The translations under genes were made by a program, and so were the position numbers. The notes beneath the pieces are model-generated. The model saw nothing but the letters and a program-made list of their open reading frames with translations. It did no database searches and was not told where the DNA came from. From contig CANRHN010000016.1 of NCBI GenBank assembly GCA_947630425.1, positions 1 to 34,975 on the forward strand: a stretch of 34,975 nucleotides of DNA, given 5' to 3'. This stretch comes from an uncultured Clostridia bacterium (lineage in GTDB: Bacteria; Bacillota; Clostridia; Christensenellales; CAG-314). This document shows positions 10,797-18,101 of this stretch, in pieces (the stretch's first letter is position 1; each line of letters opens with the position of its first letter).

Positions 10797-10825
10797 AGTA
10801 TAACGAGCAAACACAAATTTAGCAA
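10797..10825 (-). promoter_or_regulatory. Sigma70-type promoter for comM
   Basis: Minus strand TTGCTA-N17-TATACT. Confidence 0.65.
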
Positions 10826-11035
10826 GAACTTTTTTTATATATTTTTATTTTTGCTAAGTAAGATATAAATTTATATTGGGACAAAATCAAAAAAAGCAAC
10901 CGTCACGGACGGAACAAAACTTTTCAAAACTGTACAAATTTCGGTTCAATAAAGTTTCGGCGTGAAAAAAAAACAAGGCAAAAATGCTGTTTTTTCCGTG
11001 TATAACCGAATTGCCGAAATAGTCACCATATAACG

Positions 11036-11065
11036 AAACAAGCGACCGTTTTAGATCGCTTGTTT
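11036..11065 (-). terminator. Intrinsic terminator downstream of rplS
   Basis: Perfect 10-bp stem AAACAAGCGA / TCGCTTGTTT with 10-nt loop, just 3' of the rplS stop. Confidence 0.75.
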
Positions 11066-11075
11066 TTGTTTGAGT

Positions 11076-11414
11076 TTATTTTGAAGATTTGACTTTGGCA
11101 GCTTTACCTGTACGCTCGCGCAGATAATAAAGCTTGGCACGTCTCACATCGCCTTTGCGAACCACTACAATGCTTTCGATTTTCGGGCTGTGAACGGGGA
11201 ATGTTCTTTCAACGCCGATACCGCTGGAAATACGTCTGACGGTGAATGTTTCGCGAAGTCCGCCGTGCTTGCGAGCAATGACAATACCTTCGTATGCCTG
11301 AATTCTTTCCTTGTTGCCTTCAATAACCTTGAAGTTGACGCGCACTGTGTCTCCCACGTTGAAGTCGGCAACCTCTCTCAAAGATTCCGTTTCGATTTGC
11401 TTGATGATGTCCAT
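11076..11414 (-). CDS. rplS: Ribosomal protein L19
   Basis: [65 protein letters not shown]. Confidence 0.97.
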   Translation of the reverse strand: MDIIKQIETESLREVADFNVGDTVRVNFKVIEGNKERIQAYEGIVIARKHGGLRETFTVRRISSGIGVERTFPVHSPKIESIVVVRKGDVRRAKLYYLRERTGKAAKVKSSK

Positions 11415-11498
11415 TTGACTTTTCCTCCAAAAAAATTTTGCTAACTAAGCGTTCATACACTTACCGAAAGTCAGAGGACCGCCCGAAGTCACTGATAT

Positions 11499-11527
11499 AT
11501 ATTAACATAACTTTGACGTTTTAGCAA
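11499..11527 (-). promoter_or_regulatory. Sigma70-type promoter for rplS
   Basis: Minus strand TTGCTA-N17-TAATAT, about 85 nt upstream of the rplS ATG. Confidence 0.6.
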
Positions 11528-11716
11528 CTGTTTTTAAGCAGTTTTGCTTTACTATTTTTGAGCAGCAGACTAACCCGACCAACACGACAAAAATCACTTC
11601 CGCTCTCATACCGCCGTCAAAAGGGTACATGCAACAAATCGCTCAATCAACACCTCAACGAACAACGTGATTTGTTCAAAATTACAAAATTTGCACGATT
11701 ATTCCGTCATTTTCGT

Positions 11717-11746
11717 TACTATGTCTGAAATAGTATTCTATAAAAC
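11717..11746. repeat. Copy 1 of a 30-nt dispersed dyad element
   Basis: TACTATGTCTGAAATAGTATTCTATAAAAC; 28/30 identical to 26741-26770, same orientation. Confidence 0.8.
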
Positions 11747-11773
11747 GGCAAAAACAAGCATAATCACCTCGAA

Positions 11774-12118
11774 TTAAGGGCGAAAAGCGTCAACAATATG
11801 CGTTATCTCGGAGTCGAGAATTTCCACCACGTCAAATCGTACGGGCACTCCCGTCCGCTTGTTTCTGAACAGCCAGCTCTTGGCGCACTTTACAATGGTC
11901 TGCTGCTTGTGCCAATTGACGGCTTCTCGCGGCGCGCCGAATTTTTCGTCTTTGCGCGCCTTGACTTCCACAAATACAATCGAACTACCGTCCCACGCCA
12001 CCAAATCGATTTCTCCGAAACGGCAACGGTAATTTTTTTCAATAATTTTGTAGTTGTGTTTGGAGAGATACTCCGCCGCAATTTTTTCTCCCCACTGTCC
12101 CACTATTTTCGTGTTCAT
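11774..12118 (-). CDS. UPF0102 family YraN-like endonuclease-fold protein
   Basis: GQWGEKIAAEYLSKHNYKIIEKNYRCRFGEIDLVAWDGSSIVFVEVKAR; start MNTKIVGQWGE (ATG at about 12118) just 3' of the rnhB stop. Confidence 0.9.
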   Translation of the reverse strand: MNTKIVGQWGEKIAAEYLSKHNYKIIEKNYRCRFGEIDLVAWDGSSIVFVEVKARKDEKFGAPREAVNWHKQQTIVKCAKSWLFRNKRTGVPVRFDVVEILDSEITHIVDAFRP

Positions 12119-12720
12119 AATTTTACAAAATGCCCTATAAAAGACTTGCGATGAATTGGGCACGGACCATACTTCTGCAAAAGCTCTATATGCTCCCTTG
12201 TGCCGTACCCTTTGTGCTTGGCAAAACCATACTGCGGAAACTGTCTGTCAAAATCAAACATCATTCTGTCTCGCGTTACCTTTGCGACAATGCTTGCCGC
12301 GGCAATGCTGTAACTCAACGCGTCGCCGTGAATTATGGAAACGGTAGGCAGCTTTGCCTGTAGCTTTACTGCGTCTATCAAAACAACGTTTGCAAGTTCA
12401 AAGCCCTCTACACATTGTGTCATTCCCTGTTTGGTAGCATTGAGAATGTTCAACTTGTCTATCGTTTCGTTGTCTATTACCGCCACCTTAATTTCAAGCG
12501 CCTTGCTCGTGATAATTTCAAAAAGAAAATCTCTTTTTTTTGCGGAAAGTTTTTTGCTGTCGTTTACTCCGTCGATAATATCATTTAACGGCATAACGAC
12601 CCCTGCCACCACAACGGGACCAGCAAGCGGACCTCTGCCCGCCTCGTCTATTCCCGCAATGTACTGCGCTCCGCTTGAAAGTAGCTCTTTCTCGTATCGT
12701 AACATGTCAATCATAAGCAA
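12115..12720 (-). CDS. rnhB: Ribonuclease HII
   Basis: IAGIDEAGRGPLAGPVVVAGV, DSKKLSAKKR, SYSIAAASIVAKVTRDRMM. Confidence 0.96.
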   Translation of the reverse strand: MLMIDMLRYEKELLSSGAQYIAGIDEAGRGPLAGPVVVAGVVMPLNDIIDGVNDSKKLSAKKRDFLFEIITSKALEIKVAVIDNETIDKLNILNATKQGMTQCVEGFELANVVLIDAVKLQAKLPTVSIIHGDALSYSIAAASIVAKVTRDRMMFDFDRQFPQYGFAKHKGYGTREHIELLQKYGPCPIHRKSFIGHFVKL

Positions 12721-12773
12721 AATTGTGTTAAAAGCATAACTTGTAGATCATGCCGAAAAACTCTCGTTAAATT

Positions 12774-13619
12774 TTACTCGGGCGGCAAATCGAAGGTGAT
12801 TTTGCCTAACTTTCCCTTGCGAAAATCGTCCACGATTGCTTTTGCGCAACGTTCCGCGTCAAGCTCGCCGCCGCGAACCAAAAAACCGCGCTTTGTTGCT
12901 ATTTGTCTGAAAATTTCCGATGTACTTTTGTCGGCACATTCCAACCCATACCGACGGCACAGATTGTCGGGATACAACTCGACAAGTTGATCAAGCAACA
13001 TAATTGCAATCTCGTATACGTCCACCACATCGTCCTTTATGCTTCCGATAAAACACAACCGCGAGGCAACGAGTTCGTCGTCGAATTTGGGCCAAAGCGT
13101 ACCGGGAGTGTCAAGCAATTCCAATCCGGAAGAAAGCCTCACCCATTGTTTGCCCTTTGTAACGCCGGGTTTGTCGCCTGTTACAACGGTTTTTCTGCCG
13201 GACAGGCAGTTGATAATGGTAGATTTTCCGCAATTCGGCACTCCGAGTATCATGACCCGAACAGGCTTGAAAACTCCTTTTGCCTTGTACTTTTCCCGCA
13301 AATCGACAGTTGCTTTTTCAAACACGGAAGCGACCTTGCTTGCTTCTGCCGACGCGGTTGCGGTAATCTTGACAAAAGGCAAATTTTTCCTTTCAAAGTA
13401 GTTGCACCACAACGCAACCTTGGCGGGATCTGCAAGGTCGCACTTGTTGAGAATAAAAACACATTTTTTTGCTCCTATGACGGAAGCGAATTGAGGATTA
13501 AAGCAGGACAAAGGGGCGCGTGCGTCCAACACGTACCCTATGGCGTCCACCAGCTTTACGTTTTCCTCCATCATTCGGAGCGCCTTTGTCATGTGCCCCG
13601 GAAACCACTGTATGTTCAT
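12774..13619 (-). CDS. rbgA: Ribosome biogenesis GTPase RbgA (YlqF)
   Basis: MNIQWFPGHMTKALR, circularly permuted G motifs NKCDLAD, GVPNCGKSTIIN, DTPGTLWPKF. Confidence 0.95.
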   Translation of the reverse strand: MNIQWFPGHMTKALRMMEENVKLVDAIGYVLDARAPLSCFNPQFASVIGAKKCVFILNKCDLADPAKVALWCNYFERKNLPFVKITATASAEASKVASVFEKATVDLREKYKAKGVFKPVRVMILGVPNCGKSTIINCLSGRKTVVTGDKPGVTKGKQWVRLSSGLELLDTPGTLWPKFDDELVASRLCFIGSIKDDVVDVYEIAIMLLDQLVELYPDNLCRRYGLECADKSTSEIFRQIATKRGFLVRGGELDAERCAKAIVDDFRKGKLGKITFDLPPE

Positions 13620-14290
13620 TTGCTCTCCAACAAATCGGGACGATTTTTGCGTGTAACGGAAACAGCCTGTTCTCGACGCCACTCGTCTACTTTTGCATGA
13701 TCGCCGCTTACAAGAACCTCGGGAACGCACAATCCGCAAAACTCCTGCGGACGAGTGTACTGCGGGTACTCCAACAACGGTTGAGAAAAGGATTCGTCCA
13801 CCGTCGATTCGCTGTTTCCAAGTACGTCGGGGACATATCTCAAAACACTGTCGATCAGTGCCATAGCGGGGATTTCGCCGCCGGAAAGAACGTAGTCGCC
13901 AATGGAAATCTCCATGTCTATGTCCATGTCCAAAACGCGCTGGTCAACCCCTTCGTAGTGTCCGCACAAAATCAGCAAGTGTTCTTCTTCCGACAACTCT
14001 TTGACAAGCCGTTGGTTCAACACTCTGCCCCGCGGAGACATGTAAATGCGCTTTGCAAGGTGGTTTGGATCGACAGCCTCGATACAATCGTGAATGGGCT
14101 GCGGCATCATTACCATTCCCGCGCCTCCGCCAAAAGGCGCGTCGTCGCATTTTTTATGCCTATCTTTGGAGTAATCGCGTATATTGTGGCAATTCAACTC
14201 ATACAATCCTTTTTCTCGCGCTTTACCCGTCAAAGAACTGTTAAGAGCGTTCAGCATTTCGGGGAAAAGCGTCAAAACGTCAATCTTCAT
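13616..14290 (-). CDS. trmD: tRNA (guanine-N1)-methyltransferase
   Basis: MKIDVLTLFPEML, DDAPFGGGAGMVM, LCGHYEGVDQRV, SIGDYVLSGGE trefoil-knot motifs. Confidence 0.96.
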   Translation of the reverse strand: MKIDVLTLFPEMLNALNSSLTGKAREKGLYELNCHNIRDYSKDRHKKCDDAPFGGGAGMVMMPQPIHDCIEAVDPNHLAKRIYMSPRGRVLNQRLVKELSEEEHLLILCGHYEGVDQRVLDMDIDMEISIGDYVLSGGEIPAMALIDSVLRYVPDVLGNSESTVDESFSQPLLEYPQYTRPQEFCGLCVPEVLVSGDHAKVDEWRREQAVSVTRKNRPDLLESK

Positions 14291-14798
14291 ACACTGCCAC
14301 CTCGCCAAATCGCCCGCTTAAAAGCACAATACTTTTTCGTTCTACGTTAATTTCGGCTACAAGATCGTTCAAAAAGGGGAAATACACCTTTTTGTCGTTT
14401 AGCTCGCACACAAAAACGTCCGCAGCGCCGTATTGCAGCACATCTGTTACGTCTCCTACGACCTTGCCGTCATCCAGCTGCACGCGGCAGCCAATCAAGT
14501 CGGACACGAAAAACCTGTTTTGAGGTATCGAAATGCTTTCCTTGTCGGCAAAAACGCTCCAATTGCGCAGTGATTCGGCGGCGTTACGATCCGTTATACC
14601 CGAGAGCGCAACGTAACAAAATTTTCCGTCCAAGCGAATATGCTCGACAGTATAGGTTTGCGAACCGATATAAAGCTGCTTTACTCCGTGAAGCAAGGCA
14701 GAGTCGTCAAGGTAACATTCCAATTTGATTTCGCCCTTGACGCCCTGTGCTTTGAGAACTTTTCCTACTTCGATTTTCATATTTAACAATTTTGCCAC
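14280..14798 (-). CDS. rimM: Ribosome maturation factor RimM
   Basis: KIEVGKVLKAQGVKGEIKLE, DLIGCRVQLDDGKVVGDVTDVL, FPFLNDLVAEINVERKSIVL; upstream of trmD. Start could be M7 (14780). Confidence 0.9.
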   Translation of the reverse strand: MAKLLNMKIEVGKVLKAQGVKGEIKLECYLDDSALLHGVKQLYIGSQTYTVEHIRLDGKFCYVALSGITDRNAAESLRNWSVFADKESISIPQNRFFVSDLIGCRVQLDDGKVVGDVTDVLQYGAADVFVCELNDKKVYFPFLNDLVAEINVERKSIVLLSGRFGEVAVYED

Positions 14799-14821
14799 AA
14801 GAAAACTTGTGGCAAAGCGGA

Positions 14822-15055
14822 TCAGTCGTCTGCTATTTCAATGTTGAATCTTTTGCCAACACGCGCGCCGACAGCCTTCGCCAGAGTACGTATTGCCATG
14901 GCGATTTTACCTTGTTTTCCTATCACCTTGCCGATGTCGCCCTCCGCAACGTGAATGGTCAACGTTTCTACTCCGTCGACTTCCTCCGAAACGATATTGA
15001 CCGCGCTTTTGTCGTCTACAAGCTGTTCGACGATGTAAGTTACCAACTCTTGCAT
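14822..15055 (-). CDS. khpA: KH-domain RNA-binding protein (YlqC/KhpA family)
   Basis: VEQLVDDKSAVNI, GDIGKVIGKQGKIAMAIRTLAKAVG KH GxxG loop; between rpsP and rimM. Confidence 0.93.
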   Translation of the reverse strand: MQELVTYIVEQLVDDKSAVNIVSEEVDGVETLTIHVAEGDIGKVIGKQGKIAMAIRTLAKAVGARVGKRFNIEIADD

Positions 15056-15068
15056 AGTCTACACTCCG

Positions 15069-15329
15069 CTACGCCTTGTGAGATTTTTGCGGCTCGAGAA
15101 CATTCTCGCGAACAAGCAAGGTGCGAACCGTCTCGGTAGGTTGCACGCCGCATTGCACCCACTTTTTTGCCTTTTCGACGTCAATCTTGACTTCTTCGTT
15201 CAAAGGATTGTACGTACCGATAAGGTCAACGTACTGTCCGTCGCGAGCCTTGTGACTGTCGATTACCACAACACGGTAAAAAGGTGTTTTCTTGTCGCCC
15301 ATTCTTGTCAATCTCATTTTTACTGCCAT
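15069..15329 (-). CDS. rpsP: Ribosomal protein S16
   Basis: [42 protein letters not shown]. Confidence 0.97.
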   Translation of the reverse strand: MAVKMRLTRMGDKKTPFYRVVVIDSHKARDGQYVDLIGTYNPLNEEVKIDVEKAKKWVQCGVQPTETVRTLLVRENVLEPQKSHKA

Positions 15330-15386
15330 TTTTTGTTCCTCCAAAGTAATTTAGTTTATTAAAAGATAGTGTTATCTGTCTTTTTG

Positions 15387-16697
15387 TTAAAAAGGTAGCC
15401 GTTTGGATTTTGTCATTTTTTTCATCATATCGCACGCTTGATCGAACTGCTTTATCAAACGGTTTACGTCCTGCACTTGCAAGCCGCACCCCTTTGCAAT
15501 ACGCTTTCTGCGCGAATAATTGAGAATTTTGGGGTTGGAGCGTTCTTCCTTGGTCATGGATTGAATGATTGCTTTGTTGCGCTTGATTTGCTCTTCATCC
15601 ACCTTTTTGTCGCCGAGTTTCAATCTTGACGAGCCGGGGATCATGCCTACAATATCATTCAAATCTCCCATTTTTGCCACCTGCTCAAATTGTTGCAGGT
15701 AGTCGTTCAAATCAAAGTTGGATTCCTTGATTTTTTTCGCCAATTTGATGGCTTGTTCCTCATCGATTGCCGTTTGCGCTTTTTCGATAAGCGTCAAAAC
15801 GTCTCCCATACCGAGAATACGCGACGCCATTCTGTCGGGATGGAACGGCTCGATGTCCTCCATTTTTTCGCCCGTGCCCACAAACTTTATCGGTTTGCCC
15901 GTCACCGCTTTGATGGAGAGCGTTGCGCCGCCGCGCGTATCGCCGTCCAATTTGGTCATTATCACACCGGTAATTTCCAACTGTTCATCAAACGTTTTGG
16001 CAACATTTACGGCGTCCTGACCCGTCATCGAGTCCACCACCAACAAAGTTTCGTAAACGTTTACGGCTTTTTTGATAGCTTTCAGCTCGTTCATCAATTC
16101 TTCGTTGATGTGCAAGCGTCCTGCGGTGTCTACAATAACGGTGTCAAACCCGTTTTTCTCCGCATAGGCAACTGCGCTTTGAGCAATTTTGGTGGGATTA
16201 CTTTGTCCCATTTCAAAAAAACCCGCCTTCGCCTTACCCGCTACAATTTCAAGCTGCTTTATGGCGGCGGGACGATAGATGTCGTCGGCGCACAACAACA
16301 CGCGCTTTCCCTGCTTTTGCAAATACATAGCCAGCTTGCCGCACATTGTTGTCTTACCTGCGCCCTGAAGTCCGCACATCAAAATGACGGTAGGCAATTT
16401 GGAGCTTACGCCAAGTTTGCTTTGCGTGGAGCCAAGCAGCTCAATGAGTTGCTCGTTGACAATCTTTATCACCTGCTGACCGGGGGTAAGGCTTTTGAGT
16501 ATTTCTTCGCCCACGGCAAGCTCCGTTACTTTGTTGATAAAATCCTTTGCAACGGTGTAGTTTACGTCTGCTTCAAGCAACGCCACGCGCACCTCACGCA
16601 TGGCTTGCTTTATTTCCAACGCCGTCAAAGCGCCGCGATTGCGCATCTTGGCAAAAATGTGATTTATTCTGTCCGTTAAATTTGCAAATGCAGCCAC
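15387..16697 (-). CDS. ffh: Signal recognition particle protein Ffh
   Basis: CGLQGAGKTTMCGKLA, DTAGRLHINEELM, TKLDGDTRGGATLSI, Met-rich M-domain. Confidence 0.97.
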   Translation of the reverse strand: MAAFANLTDRINHIFAKMRNRGALTALEIKQAMREVRVALLEADVNYTVAKDFINKVTELAVGEEILKSLTPGQQVIKIVNEQLIELLGSTQSKLGVSSKLPTVILMCGLQGAGKTTMCGKLAMYLQKQGKRVLLCADDIYRPAAIKQLEIVAGKAKAGFFEMGQSNPTKIAQSAVAYAEKNGFDTVIVDTAGRLHINEELMNELKAIKKAVNVYETLLVVDSMTGQDAVNVAKTFDEQLEITGVIMTKLDGDTRGGATLSIKAVTGKPIKFVGTGEKMEDIEPFHPDRMASRILGMGDVLTLIEKAQTAIDEEQAIKLAKKIKESNFDLNDYLQQFEQVAKMGDLNDIVGMIPGSSRLKLGDKKVDEEQIKRNKAIIQSMTKEERSNPKILNYSRRKRIAKGCGLQVQDVNRLIKQFDQACDMMKKMTKSKRLPF

Positions 16698-16700
16698 TTT

Positions 16701-17006
16701 CTACTCCTTTAATACAAAATGCTTTGCCACTTCAAACGCCTTGTCTTTGTCTTGTTGCTCTACCGCAAGCGTCAATTCCGTTTGCAGTCGTCCGAGCGAC
16801 AAGGCTTCTTCCAGCCTTACAAGTGTAGCTTCGCCCTTCATGATTGCGTCCCGTACACCCTGACGCGAAATTTTCACCTCGTCGGCGATCTCCGCCAATG
16901 TGCAATCACAATCACAGTACATTGTGAGCGCGTCACGCTGTTTGTCGGTAAGCAATTTTCCGTATACAGCCAGCAACTGTGAAAGTTGTATTTTCGATAA
17001 CGCCAT
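16701..17006 (-). CDS. ylxM: YlxM/p13-like DNA-binding protein
   Basis: LLTDKQRDALTMYCDCDCTLAEIADEVKISRQGVRDAIMKGEATL HTH; immediately upstream of ffh. Confidence 0.92.
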   Translation of the reverse strand: MALSKIQLSQLLAVYGKLLTDKQRDALTMYCDCDCTLAEIADEVKISRQGVRDAIMKGEATLVRLEEALSLGRLQTELTLAVEQQDKDKAFEVAKHFVLKE

Positions 17007-17020
17007 GCTCACCCCGCGAG

Positions 17021-17044
17021 TTGTAAAGCATTTTTACTTTACAA
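17021..17044. promoter_or_regulatory. 8-bp inverted repeat at the predicted 5' end of the ylxM-ffh transcript
   Basis: TTGTAAAG-CATTTTTA-CTTTACAA, overlapping the predicted +1 of the promoter at 17049-17077. Confidence 0.5.
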
Positions 17045-17048
17045 ACAC

Positions 17049-17077
17049 ATTTTACTAAATTATTTTATAATTGTCAA
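17049..17077 (-). promoter_or_regulatory. Strong sigma70-type promoter for ylxM-ffh
   Basis: Minus strand TTGACA-N17-TAAAAT. Confidence 0.75.
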
Positions 17078-17097
17078 GAAAATAAACGAAATTTTAA

Positions 17098-17131
17098 CAA
17101 AAAACCTCTCAAACAAACTGAAAGGTTTTTG
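17098..17131 (-). terminator. Intrinsic terminator downstream of ftsY
   Basis: AAAACCT-c-TCA / TGA-a-AGGTTTT hairpin with a T-run on the minus strand. Confidence 0.65.
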
Positions 17132-17198
17132 CGTAAAAATGTTTGGTTAAAAAAGCAATTTCAGCACCGACAAAAAAATTTGATTTGACAAAGTAAAA

Positions 17199-18092
17199 TC
17201 AAACAATGCCCTCAACGTAGCTTGCGGCGTCAAACTCCATCAAATCGTCAATGCCCTCGCCCACTCCCACAAAGTAAACGGGTATGTCCATATCGTGCTT
17301 GATAGCCAACACCACTCCGCCCTTTGCCGTGCCGTCCAACTTGGTAAGAACAATGCCGTCGATGTCTATTGCCTCGTTAAAAATGTCCACCTGTTGAATT
17401 GCGTTTTGTCCCGTGGTTGCGTCCAAAACAATCAAATTTTTGCGGTCCGCCTCGGGAAATTCGCGACCGATAACGCGGTCGATTTTTTTAAGTTCTTCCA
17501 TCAAATTCTTTTTGTTGTGAAGTCTGCCAGCCGTATCCACAAGAACGACGTCTGTACCGCGACTTTTGGCGGAAGAAATTGCGTCGAACACAACGGCAGC
17601 GGGGTCGCTCCCCTCCTCGTGCATTATAATACGCACTTTTGCACGGTTTGCCCACACTTCGAGCTGTTCGCTTGCCGCCGCGCGAAATGTGTCCGCCGCA
17701 GCTATCACAACAGATTTGCCTTGTTTTGTAAATATATTTGCCAATTTGCCTATGGTCGTTGTTTTGCCGACGCCGTTGACTCCCGACACCAAAACGACAC
17801 ATGGGGTGGAAAAAACGAATTTTTCATCACCCAAAATGTCTATGAGAACATTGCGCAGGTACTGATTTGCTTTTTCCGGATCGGAGACGCGATCCCTGCC
17901 CATGCGTTCGCGCAGTTCGCTGATAATGTCAACAGTGGTTTCTTCACCGATGTCGGCGGAAAGCAAAATGAACTCAAGCTCATCATAGAAATCATCGTCA
18001 AAAATACCGCGTTTGAACAGCTGACTGAGTTTGAAGCCGATTTTTTCTTTGGTCTTTTTGAGTCCTTCGATAATCTTTTTGAAAAATCCCAT
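17199..18092 (-). CDS. ftsY: Signal recognition particle receptor FtsY
   Basis: GVNGVGKTTTIGKLANIF, DTFRAAASEQLEVW, DTAGRLHNKKNLMEELKK, TKLDGTAKGG. Confidence 0.97.
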   Translation of the reverse strand: MGFFKKIIEGLKKTKEKIGFKLSQLFKRGIFDDDFYDELEFILLSADIGEETTVDIISELRERMGRDRVSDPEKANQYLRNVLIDILGDEKFVFSTPCVVLVSGVNGVGKTTTIGKLANIFTKQGKSVVIAAADTFRAAASEQLEVWANRAKVRIIMHEEGSDPAAVVFDAISSAKSRGTDVVLVDTAGRLHNKKNLMEELKKIDRVIGREFPEADRKNLIVLDATTGQNAIQQVDIFNEAIDIDGIVLTKLDGTAKGGVVLAIKHDMDIPVYFVGVGEGIDDLMEFDAASYVEGIV

Positions 18093-18101
18093 CTTGTACC
18101 T

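Noticed and set aside
10961-10969. Poly-A run near the rplS terminator region
   Set aside because: Unremarkable in AT-rich intergenic DNA; not within a promoter spacer or CDS.
11717-11746. Considered whether the 30-nt repeat is a CRISPR repeat
   Set aside because: Single copies 15 kb apart, no spacers, no cas genes.
15690-16679. 329-aa plus-strand ORF opposite ffh (and similar ORFs opposite ftsY, smc, hslU/aspS, DAHP synthase)
   Set aside because: Shadow ORFs produced by codon bias in long minus-strand genes.
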